A stretch of DNA of 64,000 bases from Cellulomonas telluris (GTDB taxonomy: Bacteria > Actinomycetota > Actinomycetes > Actinomycetales > Cellulomonadaceae). The notes under the pieces are model-generated. The model made no database searches. It saw only the letters and a program-made list of their open reading frames with translations, and was not told the origin of the DNA. Numbering within the stretch: position 1 is the stretch's first letter; every line of letters begins with the position of its first letter. The stretch covers positions 620,001 to 684,000 of the forward strand of contig NZ_QXFN01000003.1 in the NCBI RefSeq assembly GCF_004886325.1, written 5' to 3'. Shown one piece after another: positions 17,772 through 26,830 of the stretch. The translations under genes were made by a program, and so were the position numbers.

Positions 17772-18461
17772 ATGGCGACACCCGCGGTCCGTGCGCACGA
17801 CGTCGAGGTCGGCTACGGCGCCGCGCCCGTGTGCCCCCCGGTCTCCTTCACGCTCGAGCCGGGCCGCGCCGTCGCGCTCGTCGGCGCGAACGGGTCCGGC
17901 AAGTCCACGGTTCTCAAGACCGTGCTCGGTCTGCTCCCGACCCTCGCCGGCACCGTGGAGGTCCTCGGCCGGCCCGTGGACGAGCGCGAGGCGGACTTCC
18001 GCCGCCAGGTCGCGGCCGTGCTGGACGACGACGCGTACTTCCCGGCGCTGACGGTCGCCGAGCACCTCTACCTCACGGCCCGGGGTCACGGCGTCCTCGA
18101 CGCACGCGAGCACGTGGCCGACCTGCTGGAGGAGTTCGGGCTGGCGGACCACGCGCAGGCCCTGCCGGTCGCGCTCTCGTCGGGGCAGCGCCGGCGCCTG
18201 CTGCTCGCCGCGGGGTTCGCCCGCCCGCGGTCGCTGCTCGTCCTCGACGAGCCGGAGCAGCGCCTCGACCGTCGCATGCGCACCCGCCTGGCCGAGCGGC
18301 TGCGGGCGGAGACGGCGGCCGGCGGGGCCGTCCTGCTCGCCACCCACGACCCGGACCTCGTGCTCGAGGTGTGCGACGAGGCTGTCCACGTCGACGAGCG
18401 CGCCGTCGAGGTCGTGCCCGCCGGTGAGGCGGCCGCCCGGATCGCGCGGGTCGTGCTGTGA
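17772..18461 (+). CDS. ABC transporter ATP-binding protein
   Basis: The 229-residue nucleotide-binding subunit of an ABC exporter has Walker A GANGSGKST, a Q-loop region, a degenerate signature ALSSGQRRRLLL, Walker B LLVLDEPEQRLD and the H-loop ATHD. The partner is the membrane protein encoded next, whose GTG overlaps this stop by four bases. The Glu after Walker B is present, so it should hydrolyse ATP. The substrate is unknown. An alternative GTG start 18 bases upstream overlaps the recG stop; the ATG was chosen because a -10-like TACCCT sits seven bases ahead. Confidence 0.88.
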   Translation: MATPAVRAHDVEVGYGAAPVCPPVSFTLEPGRAVALVGANGSGKSTVLKTVLGLLPTLAGTVEVLGRPVDEREADFRRQVAAVLDDDAYFPALTVAEHLYLTARGHGVLDAREHVADLLEEFGLADHAQALPVALSSGQRRRLLLAAGFARPRSLLVLDEPEQRLDRRMRTRLAERLRAETAAGGAVLLATHDPDLVLEVCDEAVHVDERAVEVVPAGEAAARIARVVL

Positions 18462-20065
18462 CGGCGGTGCAGGCGTACCCCGTCGGCACCGTCCCCGCGG
18501 CACGCTCGATCCGTCGATTCACCGCCCGGGCGCCGCGCGGCCGGGGCGAGGGACGTCTGGGTGCCCTGCTCGGCGACCTGTACACCGCGCTGGTCAGCGT
18601 CGCGGTGTCGGCCGGCGTGGGGCTCGGCGCGGTGCAGCAGCTGCGCGTGGCGCTGCCGCCGCCGCCCGAGGTCCCGCCGCCCGTGGGGCTGAGCCTGCCG
18701 GTCGTCGTCGCGGTCCTCCTCGTGGGGGCCGCCGGCGCGCTGCTCTCGCTCGCCGGACGGCTCGGCCCCGTGGGTGCCGGCGGTGCCGAGGCCGTGTGGT
18801 GGCTGACGCTGCCCGTGGAGCGGCGCGGACTGCTGCGCCCGGCTGCCGCCCGGCTGCCGGTCCTGGCCGCGCCCGCGGCGGCCGTCCTCGTCACGCTCCT
18901 GTCCGCCGGCCTGCTCGGGCACACCGGCGCCGGCCTGCTGCGCGCGGCGCTGGTCGCGGCGCTGGGGGCCGCCGCGGTCGTGCTCGCCGCGGCGCTCGTG
19001 CAGTCCGCCGGCCTGCCGCGCCGGGCGACGGCGCTGACCGGGGACCTCCTCATGGTCGCGGCGCCGGTCGGGGCCGCGGTGCTCGCGCTGTCCGGTGCGG
19101 CGCCCTCGACCCTGCCGGTCCCCGGGTGGGCCGTGGTCGTCGCCGTCGCGCTCGTCGTCGCCGCGCTCGCGGCCGTGCTCGACGCGCGACTCGGGCGGCT
19201 GCCGGCCCGCACCGTGCGCGACAGCGGGTCCGTGGCGGCGCAGGCCCTCGGCGCCGTCGTCTCCCTCGACTCGCGCGAGCTCGGGCGGGCCCTCGCGGGC
19301 GCCGTGCTGCGGCCCGGCCGGCGGTGGTCGTCCCGGCTGCGGACGGTCCGGGGCCCGGCGACGGCGCTCGTGACCGCCGACCTCGTGCTCCTGCGGCGCT
19401 CGACGCGGCACCTGGTGCAGCTGGGCGTCGCGGTGCTCGTGCCGGTCCTCGTGACCGTGGTGCCGCAGCTCGCGAGCCCCGTGGGAGTCCTGGTCGCGGT
19501 GCTCGTCGCCGGTGCGGCGGCGGCGAGCGCGGCGGCGGACGGCGCCCGGTGGGCGCAGATGGCGCCGGTGCTCGACCGTTCCCTGCCGCTGCGGCACACC
19601 ACCGTGCGGCGGCTGCGCATGGTCGTGCCGGGCCTGGTGGCTCTCGGGTGGTCCGCGGTCACGCTGGGTGCGGTCGCGCTGTGGTCCGAGGGTCCCCTCC
19701 TCGACTGGCTCGTCCTGGCCGTCGCGTCGGCGCCGGTCTGGGCCGCGGCCGCCGTGCGTGCCGCGTACCGCCCCGCGCCCGAGTGGGGCGGGCGCCTGGT
19801 CATCACGGAGGCCGGTGCGCTCCCGCTGGGAGCGCTGGCCGTCCTGTCCAAGGGGCCCGACCTCGTCGCGCTGTGCCTGCTGCCGCTGTGGGTCGCGATC
19901 GGGGTCGCGGCGGTGACGACCCCCGTCGTGACGGCGCAGGTCGTGCTGTCGGCGGTGGCCGTCCTGGTCGCGTCCTCGACGCACGAGAAGGGCTGGTTCG
20001 AGCGGTCGCTCGAGGGGGAGCAGCGCGGCCGCCCCGCCGCCGGAGGAGCAGGGGGCGCGGCATGA
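18458..20065 (+). CDS. Multi-pass membrane protein, probable ABC exporter permease
   Basis: A 535-residue, Ala/Leu/Val-rich integral membrane protein with roughly ten to twelve hydrophobic segments from residue 45 to 515 and a hydrophilic loop around residues 245-305. It overlaps the ABC ATPase gene by four bases (GTGA) and the rsmD gene by four bases (ATGA), so it is translationally coupled on both sides. I infer that it is the permease for that ATPase; no permease motif identifies a substrate. The family resembles uncharacterised actinobacterial ABC-2-like membrane proteins that sit between recG and rsmD. Confidence 0.8.
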   Translation: MTAVQAYPVGTVPAARSIRRFTARAPRGRGEGRLGALLGDLYTALVSVAVSAGVGLGAVQQLRVALPPPPEVPPPVGLSLPVVVAVLLVGAAGALLSLAGRLGPVGAGGAEAVWWLTLPVERRGLLRPAAARLPVLAAPAAAVLVTLLSAGLLGHTGAGLLRAALVAALGAAAVVLAAALVQSAGLPRRATALTGDLLMVAAPVGAAVLALSGAAPSTLPVPGWAVVVAVALVVAALAAVLDARLGRLPARTVRDSGSVAAQALGAVVSLDSRELGRALAGAVLRPGRRWSSRLRTVRGPATALVTADLVLLRRSTRHLVQLGVAVLVPVLVTVVPQLASPVGVLVAVLVAGAAAASAAADGARWAQMAPVLDRSLPLRHTTVRRLRMVVPGLVALGWSAVTLGAVALWSEGPLLDWLVLAVASAPVWAAAAVRAAYRPAPEWGGRLVITEAGALPLGALAVLSKGPDLVALCLLPLWVAIGVAAVTTPVVTAQVVLSAVAVLVASSTHEKGWFERSLEGEQRGRPAAGGAGGAA

Positions 20066-20616
20066 CGCGGATCGTGGCGGGCACGGCCGGGGGCCGGACG
20101 CTCGTGGTCCCCGCCAAGGGCACGCGCCCGACGAGCGAGCGGGTCCGGGAGGCCCTGTTCTCCCGGCTCGAGCACCTCGACGCCGTCGACGGCGCGCGTG
20201 TGCTCGACCTCTACGCCGGCTCCGGTGCGCTGGGGCTCGAGGCGGCCAGCCGCGGCGCCGCCCACGTCGTCCTGGTGGACAGCGCGCGCGTCGCGGTCGA
20301 CGCGTGCCGGCGCAACGTCCGCGCCCTCGGGCTCGCGGACCGGGTCGACGTCGTCGCGGACACCGTGGACCGCTACGTCGCCCGCCTGGACCAGCCGCTC
20401 TTCGACCTCGTCCTGCTCGACCCGCCGTACGACCTCGGGGACGCGGCGCTCGCGTCCGCCCTCGAGGGGGTGGCGCGGGGCACCGCGCCCGGGGCCGTCG
20501 TCGTCGTGGAGCGCTCGGCGCGCGCGGCGGCGCCGCGCTGGCCGGCACCGCTCGTCGCGCTCGACGACCGGCGGTACGGGGAGACGCAGGTGTGGTTCGG
20601 CGAGCACCCCGCCTGA
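20062..20616 (+). CDS. rsmD: 16S rRNA (guanine(966)-N(2))-methyltransferase
   Basis: SAM-dependent methyltransferase that modifies G966 of 16S rRNA in the 30S subunit. The 184-residue protein shows the N-terminal RIVAGTAGGR, the helix RPTSERVREALFSRL, the SAM-binding motif LDLYAGSGALGLEA and the catalytic DPPY motif (LLDPPYDLG), all diagnostic of RsmD. The ATG overlaps the preceding stop (ATGA). coaD, the usual neighbour of rsmD, lies about 800 bases on, separated here by an opposite-strand GNAT gene. Confidence 0.96.
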   Translation: MTRIVAGTAGGRTLVVPAKGTRPTSERVREALFSRLEHLDAVDGARVLDLYAGSGALGLEAASRGAAHVVLVDSARVAVDACRRNVRALGLADRVDVVADTVDRYVARLDQPLFDLVLLDPPYDLGDAALASALEGVARGTAPGAVVVVERSARAAAPRWPAPLVALDDRRYGETQVWFGEHPA

Positions 20617-20635
20617 CGCGTGCGCGCGGCGCCGG

Positions 20636-20659
20636 CGCGCCGACCCCGCGGTCGGCGCG
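20636..20659. terminator. Bidirectional hairpin between rsmD and the convergent GNAT gene
   Basis: Ten-base perfect inverted repeat (CGCGCCGACC / GGTCGGCGCG) with a four-base loop, located in the 49-base gap between two convergent stops. Confidence 0.6.
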
Positions 20660-20665
20660 GCCGCC

Positions 20666-21304
20666 TCAGCCGCGGCCGTGCATCACCGTCAGCCGCGGGC
20701 CGTCGGTGCCGAGCGTGAACGCGCCGGCCGCCGCGAAGCCGTGCCGTGCGTAGAAGGGCACGTTGGTGGGGTCGCTCGTCGCGAGCCACGGCGTGCCGCG
20801 CCAGGGGGAGCCGGCGAGGGCGCGCAGGCCGTGGCGCAGCAGCGTCCCGCCCAGGCCGCGCCGCTGGTACGCGGGGTGCACCGCGAGGTAGTTGAGGTAC
20901 GCACCCGGCCGGGCGGGGGCGTGGGCCCCGGTCGCGGCGAGGGCGGACAGCACCTCGTCCGCCCGCGAGGGCCCGACGAGGGCGCGCAGGACCCCGGCCG
21001 GGCGCGGCAGCCGCAGCGGGGGCTCGGGTGCCCCGTCCGCCGCCCGGGGGCGCCACGCCGCGACCGCGACCACCTCGTCGGCGTCCCCGGCGGGTGCACC
21101 GACCGCGCCGGCCGTCAGCACGTCGACGTGCCCGACCGCGAGGTAGCGCTCGAGCGCCGGCCCGAGCCAGGCCGCGCACGCGTCCTCCCGCGTCGAGCGC
21201 ACGGGCAGCACCCACGCCATCAGGGGGTTCTCCGCGTACGCCAGCGCGCAGACGGTGCGGATCGCGGGCAGGTCCTCCGCGCGTGCCGGTCGCGGGTCGT
21301 CCAT
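20666..21304 (-). CDS. GNAT-family N-acetyltransferase
   Basis: Predicted acetyltransferase of 212 residues. The C-terminal half has the GNAT acetyl-CoA site, YLAVHPAYQRRGLGGTLLRHGL, in two conserved parts (the strand LAVHP and the RRGLG loop), and ends NVPFYARHGFAAAG, as in many actinobacterial GNATs. The N-terminal half is more variable and should bind the unknown acceptor. The ATG is preceded at eight bases by TACGGT, so a near-leaderless transcript is likely. It interrupts the common rsmD-coaD adjacency on the opposite strand, which suggests it is a later insertion into that block. Confidence 0.82.
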   Translation of the reverse strand: MDDPRPARAEDLPAIRTVCALAYAENPLMAWVLPVRSTREDACAAWLGPALERYLAVGHVDVLTAGAVGAPAGDADEVVAVAAWRPRAADGAPEPPLRLPRPAGVLRALVGPSRADEVLSALAATGAHAPARPGAYLNYLAVHPAYQRRGLGGTLLRHGLRALAGSPWRGTPWLATSDPTNVPFYARHGFAAAGAFTLGTDGPRLTVMHGRG

Positions 21305-21402
21305 GCGACCGGACCGTACTGCGGCCGCCCGCGGGGGACGAGCACCGTGCGGGTGGTGCGCCGCGCCGGGGGCACGGCGGGTGCCGTCGCGGGTCCGTGA
21401 CG

Positions 21403-21415
21403 TAGGTTGGCGTGC
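21403..21415 (+). promoter_or_regulatory. Predicted -10 element for leaderless coaD
   Basis: TAGGTT ends seven bases before the GTG chosen as the coaD start. A TTG nine bases further upstream is in frame but lies inside this hexamer region and is less likely. Confidence 0.4.
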
Positions 21416-21919
21416 GTGAGGATCGCCGTGTGCCCCGGGTCGTTCGACCCGCTGACGCTCGGACACGTGGACGTCGTCCACCGCGCGCGCACCCTGTTCG
21501 ACGAGGTCGTGGTCGCGGTGGCGCACAACTCCACCAAGCAGCCGCTCCTCGCCGCCGACGAGCGCGTCGCCCTGGCGTCGCAGGCGCTCGCGGGCGTCGA
21601 CGGCGTGCGGGTCGTCGGCACGCAGGGCCTGCTGGTCGACCTCGTGCGCGACCTCGGCGCGTGCGCGGTCGTCAAGGGCCTGCGCGGGGGTGCGGACGTG
21701 GACGCCGAGGTGCCGATGGCGCTGATGAACCGGCACCTGTCCGGGGTCGAGACGGTGTTCGTGCTCGGTGACCCGGCGCTGGCGCACGTGGCGTCCTCGC
21801 TGGTCAAGGACGTGGCGCGGCACGGGGGACGGATCGACGACCTCGTGCCGGAGCCGGTGGCGGCGGCGGTGCACCGGGCGCTGGACGCGCGGGCCCGCCA
21901 GGGAGGGGACGGACGATGA
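21416..21919 (+). CDS. coaD: Phosphopantetheine adenylyltransferase
   Basis: Transfers AMP from ATP to 4'-phosphopantetheine in coenzyme A synthesis. The 167-residue nucleotidyltransferase has the signature CPGSFDPLTLGHVDVV with the HXGH-type motif (TLGH), the substrate loop VVKGLRGGADVDAEV and the C-terminal region SSLVKDVARHGG. The start choice rests on the -10-like TAGGTT seven bases upstream and on homology beginning at RIAVCPG. The stop overlaps the next gene by four bases (ATGA). Confidence 0.96.
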   Translation: MRIAVCPGSFDPLTLGHVDVVHRARTLFDEVVVAVAHNSTKQPLLAADERVALASQALAGVDGVRVVGTQGLLVDLVRDLGACAVVKGLRGGADVDAEVPMALMNRHLSGVETVFVLGDPALAHVASSLVKDVARHGGRIDDLVPEPVAAAVHRALDARARQGGDGR

Positions 21920-22431
21920 GCGAGGACGTGCGGGGCGTGGTGCACGAGCCGGACGAGGAGCGCACGGGCGGGGTCGCCGGCGTGCTGGACGCCATCGAGC
22001 AGGCCGTCGTGGCGGCCCGCGCGATGCCGATGTCGTCGTCGGTGCTGGTGAACCGGGCGGAGATCCTCGAGCTCGTCGACCAGGTGCGGGCCGCGCTGCC
22101 CACCCAGCTGCACCGGGCGGACGCGGTCCTCGCGGACGCGGACGCCGCGCGTGCGGCCGCCCAGGCGGAGGCGGAGGCCGTGCTGGCGCGTGCGCGTGCC
22201 CGCGCCGCCGAGCTGGTCGAGCAGGAGGCGGTCGTCGCGGAGGCGCAGGCGCGGGCCGCGCAGATCGTGGCGGACGCGCAGGAGAACGCGGAGGCGCTGC
22301 GGCGCGACGCGGACGACTACTGCGACCGCCGGCTGGCCGACTTCGAGATCGACCTCGGCAAGGTGCTCAGCCAGGTGCAGGCGGGCCGCGCGAAGCTCGC
22401 GGGCCGGCTGGCGCCGGGCGAGGGCGCCTGA
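21916..22431 (+). CDS. Coiled-coil protein resembling mycobacterial Rv2927c / DivIVA-like
   Basis: A 171-residue, Ala- and Glu-rich protein predicted to be mostly helical coiled coil from about residue 45 to 150, with a short conserved region MPMSSSVLVNRAEILELVDQ at residues 37-56. It occupies the position of the conserved actinobacterial protein found upstream of the DUF177-rpmF-rnc genes (Rv2927c in M. tuberculosis), which is annotated as DivIVA/Wag31-like but has no proven role. It lacks a clear membrane segment. The ATG overlaps the coaD stop, so the two are coupled. A structural or division-related role is inference only. Confidence 0.75.
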   Translation: MSEDVRGVVHEPDEERTGGVAGVLDAIEQAVVAARAMPMSSSVLVNRAEILELVDQVRAALPTQLHRADAVLADADAARAAAQAEAEAVLARARARAAELVEQEAVVAEAQARAAQIVADAQENAEALRRDADDYCDRRLADFEIDLGKVLSQVQAGRAKLAGRLAPGEGA

Positions 22432-22492
22432 CTCGACCCGCCCGCCGTCGAGGGCTGCGCGGTCGCCCGCGGGACGTCACAACGCCCGCGGT

Positions 22493-22521
22493 TTGGGAGC
22501 CCCGCCGCCGTGCCGTACAGT
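22493..22521 (+). promoter_or_regulatory. Predicted promoter for the DUF177-rpmF operon
   Basis: TTGGGA and TACAGT are separated by 17 bases. The start point would be near 22528, giving a leader of about 100 bases before the DUF177 GTG. The rest of this 199-base gap holds no gene. Confidence 0.5.
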
Positions 22522-22630
22522 TGACGGTTGGCTCGGCCGGTTGCGGCGGGGCCGACTCGTCATGACATCGCCACCCGACGTCCGGCGCGCCCACGCGCAC
22601 CGGACGCCCAGGAACGAGGGGGACCGCACC

Positions 22631-23206
22631 GTGCGCCCGACCCACCTCGATCCCCGCTCGCCGTTCGTGCTCGACACCCACGAGCTCGGCCGACGTCCGG
22701 GATCGACGCGGACCGTGCAGCGGACGCTCCCCGCACCCGACGAGCTCGGCACCGGCATGATCGGCGTGCCGTCCGGGAGCGACCTCGAGCTGGACCTGCG
22801 GCTCGAGGCGGTCATGGAAGGCGTCCTGGTCACCGGCTCGATCCGCGGCGAGGCCGTCGGGGAGTGCGTGCGGTGCCTGGAGCGTGTCGTCGAGCCCCTC
22901 GACGTCCCGCTGCAGGAGCTGTACGTCTACCCCGAGCGTGCCGAGGCGGCGCAGACGGCGGGCGACGAGGACGAGGACGTGCGTGAGCTCGAGGACGACC
23001 TGGTCGACCTCGAGCCCGCGCTGCGGGACGCGGTCGTGACCGCGCTGCCGTTCCGGCCCCTGTGCGGGCCGGACTGCCCGGGCCTGTGCTCGGAGTGCGG
23101 CGCGCGGCTCGCGGACGACCCGGACCACCAGCACGAGACGATCGACCCTCGCTGGGCAGCCCTCGGCAGCCTGGTGAGCACTGACGACGAACAGAGAGAG
23201 AGCTGA
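22631..23206 (+). CDS. DUF177 (YceD-like) protein
   Basis: A 191-residue member of the DUF177/YceD family, which is almost always encoded directly upstream of rpmF; family members in other bacteria are linked to 23S rRNA accumulation. The [16 protein letters not shown] region (strand-rich core), the CVRCLE pair and the C-terminal cysteine cluster in CGPDCPGLC and ECGARL suggest a metal-binding site. The GTG start was chosen because GAGGGGG lies eight bases upstream; an ATG 70 bases earlier would add 23 poorly conserved residues. Only two bases separate its stop from the rpmF start. Confidence 0.85.
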   Translation: MRPTHLDPRSPFVLDTHELGRRPGSTRTVQRTLPAPDELGTGMIGVPSGSDLELDLRLEAVMEGVLVTGSIRGEAVGECVRCLERVVEPLDVPLQELYVYPERAEAAQTAGDEDEDVRELEDDLVDLEPALRDAVVTALPFRPLCGPDCPGLCSECGARLADDPDHQHETIDPRWAALGSLVSTDDEQRES

Positions 23207-23208
23207 CC

Positions 23209-23406
23209 GTGGCGGTTCCCAAGCGCAAGATGTCGCGCAGCAACACCCGTGCGCGTCGGTCGCAGTGGAAGACCACTGCCACGACGCTCACGACGTGCCC
23301 CCAGTGCAAGTCGCAGACGAAGCCGCACGTCGCGTGCCCGTCCTGCGGCGCCTACAACGGCCGCCGCTACGCGGAGGCCGTGCGCAGCGAGCACGACGCC
23401 GGCTGA
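23209..23406 (+). CDS. rpmF: 50S ribosomal protein L32
   Basis: Large-subunit ribosomal protein of 65 residues, starting [18 protein letters not shown] and carrying two CXXC pairs (CPQC and CPSC), the zinc-ribbon form of L32. The GTG start follows AGAGAGAG two bases after the DUF177 stop, and rnc starts 13 bases after its own stop, so DUF177, rpmF, rnc and mutM form one operon. Confidence 0.98.
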   Translation: MAVPKRKMSRSNTRARRSQWKTTATTLTTCPQCKSQTKPHVACPSCGAYNGRRYAEAVRSEHDAG

Positions 23407-23419
23407 CGCCCGCGGCCCG

Positions 23420-24187
23420 ATGACCGGCACACCTGACGCCCGCCGCGGCGCCCGTGCGGTCACGGCTGCCGACTCGCTCCTCGAGAAGCTCGGGGTCCGC
23501 CTGGACCCCGAGCTTCTCGTGCTCGCGCTGACGCACCGGTCGTTCGCGCACGAGGCGGGTGGCATCCCGACCAACGAGCGGCTCGAGTTCCTCGGCGACA
23601 CCGTCCTGGGGCTCGTGGTCACCGAGCACCTGTACCGCGCGTACCCGGACCTGTCCGAGGGCGACCTGGCGAAGATGCGGGCCGCGACGGTCTCCCAGCG
23701 TGCGCTCGCACGCGTGGCGCGCACGCTCGACCTCGGCGCGTACGTGCTGCTCGGCAAGGGCGAGCTCGCCACCGGCGGCGCCGACAAGGACTCGATCCTG
23801 TCCGACATGCTCGAGGCGCTCTTCGGTGCGGTCTACCTCTCGCACGGGCTCGAGACGGCGCGCGAGCTCGTCGACCGGCTCGTGAGCCCGACGCTCGAGG
23901 CCGCCGCCGACCTCGGCGCGGGCCTCGACTGGAAGACCTCGCTGCAGGAGCTGTCCGCCCTCCTGGGCCTCGGCGCACCGCAGTACGACGTCACCGGCGA
24001 GGGACCGGACCACGCGCGCACGTTCACCGCCCACGCGGTCGTGGGTGGCGAGGTGCGCGGCACCGGCACGGGCACGGCCAAGAAGCTCGCGGAGCAGGAG
24101 GCCGCCGCCGCGGCGTACGCGACCCTGTCGGCCGCGCGCGAGGCCGCGGCCCCGGCGCCCGAGGTGCCGGTCGCGCCCGAGGCCTGA
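23420..24187 (+). CDS. rnc: Ribonuclease III
   Basis: Double-strand-specific endoribonuclease that processes rRNA precursors and structured mRNAs. The 255-residue protein has the nuclease signature [16 protein letters not shown] with catalytic acidic residues, a second site with [18 protein letters not shown], and a C-terminal double-stranded RNA-binding domain ([11 protein letters not shown] through [13 protein letters not shown]). The ATG gives an N-terminal extension of about 20 residues before the first helix; a GTG near 23459 is possible. The C-terminal tail is Ala/Pro-rich. Cotranscribed with rpmF and mutM. Confidence 0.96.
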   Translation: MTGTPDARRGARAVTAADSLLEKLGVRLDPELLVLALTHRSFAHEAGGIPTNERLEFLGDTVLGLVVTEHLYRAYPDLSEGDLAKMRAATVSQRALARVARTLDLGAYVLLGKGELATGGADKDSILSDMLEALFGAVYLSHGLETARELVDRLVSPTLEAAADLGAGLDWKTSLQELSALLGLGAPQYDVTGEGPDHARTFTAHAVVGGEVRGTGTGTAKKLAEQEAAAAAYATLSAAREAAAPAPEVPVAPEA

Positions 24188-24192
24188 CCGGC

Positions 24193-25161
24193 GTGCCCGA
24201 GCTCCCCGAGGTCGAGACCGTCCGTGACGGGCTCGCGCGGCACGTCCTCGGGCGCACGGTGCTCGACGTCGACGTCCGCCGGGACTACTCGGTGCGCCGC
24301 CACGAGGGCGGACCGGCGGACTTCGCGGCCCGCCTGCGGGGGCGCCGGCTGGACGCGGCCGTCCGGCGGGGCAAGTTCCTGTGGCTCCTGCTCGACGAGG
24401 GCAGCGGGCGCGGGGACGACGCGCTCCTCGCGCACCTCGGGATGAGCGGCCAGCTGCTCGTCCGCGGCCCGGCCGCCACGGGAGGCGACGCCGCGACGCC
24501 CCTCGACCCCGTCGCCGCCCCGGGGCCGCCCGGGCCGGTCGAGCACCCGCACCTGCGGGTGCGGCTGGCGCTCGACGACGGCTCCACGCTCGACTTCGTC
24601 GACCAGCGCACGTTCGGGCACCTGTCCGTCCCGGACCTGGTCGCGACGCCCGACGGCGCTCCCGGCGGCCTCGGCTCCGCGCGGGCGGTCGTCCCGGTGC
24701 CGGTGGCGCACATCGCCCGGGACCTGCTCGACCCGGCGCTGGACCGACCGGCCCTCGTCGAGGCGGTGCGCCGACGGCGCACCGGCGTCAAGCGCGCGCT
24801 GCTCGACCAGACGCTCGTCTCCGGGATCGGCAACATCTACGCGGACGAGGGCCTCTGGCGCGCCCGGCTGCACTACGCGCGGGCCACGGACACCCTCCGC
24901 CGCCCCGAGGTGCTGCGTGCCCTCGACGGCGCGACCGAGGTGATGACGGCCGCGCTCGCCGCCGGCGGGACGAGCTTCGACGCCCTCTACGTCAACGTGA
25001 ACGGCGCCTCCGGGTACTTCGACCGGTCGCTGGCCGTCTACGGCCAGGAGGGCCGCCCGTGCCCGCGCTGCGGCACGCCCGTGCGCCGGGACGCGTTCAT
25101 GAACCGCTCGTCGTACACGTGCCCGCGCTGCCAGCCGCGGCCGCGGCACGGGCGCTGGTAG
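24193..25161 (+). CDS. mutM: Formamidopyrimidine-DNA glycosylase
   Basis: Base-excision-repair glycosylase/lyase that removes 8-oxoguanine and formamidopyrimidines. The 322-residue protein begins (M)[13 protein letters not shown], with the catalytic Pro2 and Glu3 exposed after removal of the initiator Met. It contains the helix-two-turn-helix segment [13 protein letters not shown] and ends in a four-cysteine zinc finger (CPRCGTP and CPRCQ). It is about 35 residues longer than E. coli MutM owing to an Ala/Gly/Pro-rich loop near residues 94-118. The GTG start lies five bases after rnc. Confidence 0.96.
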   Translation: MPELPEVETVRDGLARHVLGRTVLDVDVRRDYSVRRHEGGPADFAARLRGRRLDAAVRRGKFLWLLLDEGSGRGDDALLAHLGMSGQLLVRGPAATGGDAATPLDPVAAPGPPGPVEHPHLRVRLALDDGSTLDFVDQRTFGHLSVPDLVATPDGAPGGLGSARAVVPVPVAHIARDLLDPALDRPALVEAVRRRRTGVKRALLDQTLVSGIGNIYADEGLWRARLHYARATDTLRRPEVLRALDGATEVMTAALAAGGTSFDALYVNVNGASGYFDRSLAVYGQEGRPCPRCGTPVRRDAFMNRSSYTCPRCQPRPRHGRW

Positions 25162-25164
25162 CGC

Positions 25165-26109
25165 CTACCGCTCGACGACGTTGCGCAGCGGACGGCCGGC
25201 GACGAACCGTGCCGCGTTGTCCGCGACGAGGTCCTCCCAGCCGACGGGCCTCCCGCCGGCCGCGTGCGGGCTGACCAGCACGCGCGGCTCGTCCCACAGC
25301 GGCGAGTCGGCCGGCAGCGGCTCGGTCGCGAACACGTCGAGCGCCGCCCCGCCGAGCCGTCCGCCGCGGACGGCCGCGAGCAGCGCGTCCTCGTCGAGCG
25401 TGCTGCCGCGCCCCGCGTTCACCAGCCACGCGCCCGTGGGCAGCAGGTCGAGGACGTGCGCGTCGATGGCGCCGCGCGTGCCGGGCAGGTCGGGCAGCAG
25501 CCCGACGAGCACGTCGGTGCGGGGCAGCACGTCGGGCAGGTCGTCCGCCGTGACCACGCGCGTGCCGTGGCGCTCGCCGGCCGTGCGGGCCACGCCCGTG
25601 ACCTCGGCGCCGAGGGCCCGCAGCACCGGCGCCAGCCGGGCGGCGATCGACCCGAAGCCCCACACGGTGACGTGCGCGCCGAGCAGCGTGCGCACCTCGC
25701 CGGCGGGGTGCAGGGGCTGCAGGCCGCCGAGCTCGCCGGCCCACCGGTGCTCCTGCTGGGCGCGCACGAGGTCGGGCACGCGGCGCACCCCGGCGAGCAG
25801 GAGCGCGAGCACGTGCTCGGTCACCGTGGCGTCGTGCAGGCCGCGTCCCGAGGTCACGACCGCGTCGTCCGGGAAGCCCGCGGCGAGGACGGCGTCCGGG
25901 CCCGCCATGAGGGTCTGCACCCAGCGCACGCTCCGCGCGGCGGCCGCGAGCTCGCGCAGCCGCTCCGCCGGGTTGCCCCACACGACGACGACCTCGGCGT
26001 CGGCGGCCTCCGGCGGCGGGGGGGCGGCGACGTCGTAGCGGACCACCCGCACCCCGTCGGGCAGGTCCGGCACGCCGTCGACGGTCGTGGGCAGCAGGAT
26101 CGTCGTCAC
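25165..26109 (-). CDS. D-isomer-specific 2-hydroxyacid dehydrogenase
   Basis: NAD(P)-dependent dehydrogenase of the D-2-hydroxyacid family (glyoxylate/hydroxypyruvate reductase, phosphoglycerate dehydrogenase and others), 314 residues. The dinucleotide-binding loop is VWGFGSIAARLAP, close to the usual GXGXXG. The catalytic Arg is in LVNAGRGSTLDE, and the Glu and His lie in FATEPLP and VSPHAAGG. The substrate cannot be set from sequence. The GTG start lies in a region shared with the divergent response regulator: its upstream 20 bases overlap that gene's promoter. It is convergent with mutM with only three bases between stops. Confidence 0.87.
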   Translation of the reverse strand: MTTILLPTTVDGVPDLPDGVRVVRYDVAAPPPPEAADAEVVVVWGNPAERLRELAAAARSVRWVQTLMAGPDAVLAAGFPDDAVVTSGRGLHDATVTEHVLALLLAGVRRVPDLVRAQQEHRWAGELGGLQPLHPAGEVRTLLGAHVTVWGFGSIAARLAPVLRALGAEVTGVARTAGERHGTRVVTADDLPDVLPRTDVLVGLLPDLPGTRGAIDAHVLDLLPTGAWLVNAGRGSTLDEDALLAAVRGGRLGGAALDVFATEPLPADSPLWDEPRVLVSPHAAGGRPVGWEDLVADNAARFVAGRPLRNVVER

Positions 26110-26128
26110 GCCTCGATACGATGCCACG
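26110..26128. promoter_or_regulatory. Overlapping divergent -10 elements, hydroxyacid dehydrogenase and DosR-like regulator
   Basis: Plus strand: TACGAT (26117-26122) ends six bases before the GTG at 26129. Minus strand: CATCGT (26119-26124) is nine bases from the dehydrogenase GTG. The two -10-like hexamers overlap, so the genes may interfere or be co-regulated. No DosR-type palindrome is visible here. Confidence 0.35.
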
Positions 26129-26818
26129 GTGTCCGCGACCAGCCACTCGACGCCGACGCCCACGGGCGCGCGGCCGACGCCCGTGACCGTGATGATCGTC
26201 GACGACCACGAGGTGGTGCGGCGGGGGATCGCGGAGGTGGTGGAGCGGACCGACGGCATGACGGTCGTCGCCGAGGCGGGGTCCGTGGCCGACGGCGTGC
26301 GCCGCGCCACGCTGGTCCGGCCGCAGGTGCTGCTCGTGGACCTGCAGCTGCCCGACGGCACCGGCATCGACCTCATCACCGCGCTGCGGGAGCAGCTGCC
26401 GTCGGCACGTCCGGTCGTCCTCACGTCGTTCGACGACGACGACGCCCTCGCCGCGGCGCTGGAGGCCGGTGCGGTGGCGTACCTGCTCAAGAGCGTCCGG
26501 GGCGCCGAGATCACGGACGTGATCCGCGCCGTCGCGGCGGGCCGCACGCTGCTGGACGAGCGCACGGTGGCCCGCCGGCGGGCGGGGCACGAGGACCCCA
26601 CCGAGGGCCTGACGCCCAGCGAGCTGCGCGTGCTCGACCTCATCGGCGAGGGCCTGTCGAACCGGGAGATCGCCGAGCGCCTCGGCGTCGCCGAGAAGAC
26701 CGTGAAGAACCACATCACGTCGCTGCTGTCGAAGATGGGCCTGCAGCGGCGCACGCAGGTCGCGGCGTGGGTGGCGTCCCGCAAGCACGCCGGCTGGCGG
26801 TCCGAGCCCGGGCACTGA
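26129..26818 (+). CDS. devR: DosR/DevR-like response regulator
   Basis: NarL-family regulator of 229 residues. The receiver has the acidic pair in IVDDHEVVRRG, phospho-acceptor Asp71 in LLVDLQLPDG and the conserved Lys121. The output domain carries GLSNREIAERLGVAEKTVKN followed by RRTQVAAW, closely matching mycobacterial DosR, including the lysines and asparagine (K190, K193, N194 here) that contact DNA in DosR. The GTG start is preceded at six bases by TACGAT; a later GTG directly before TVMIVDD is possible. It is tail to tail with the DosS-like kinase, with 12 bases between stops, rather than in an operon with it. Predicted to bind the palindrome upstream of cydA. Confidence 0.85.
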   Translation: MSATSHSTPTPTGARPTPVTVMIVDDHEVVRRGIAEVVERTDGMTVVAEAGSVADGVRRATLVRPQVLLVDLQLPDGTGIDLITALREQLPSARPVVLTSFDDDDALAAALEAGAVAYLLKSVRGAEITDVIRAVAAGRTLLDERTVARRRAGHEDPTEGLTPSELRVLDLIGEGLSNREIAERLGVAEKTVKNHITSLLSKMGLQRRTQVAAWVASRKHAGWRSEPGH

Positions 26819-26830
26819 CGCCCGCGCGCG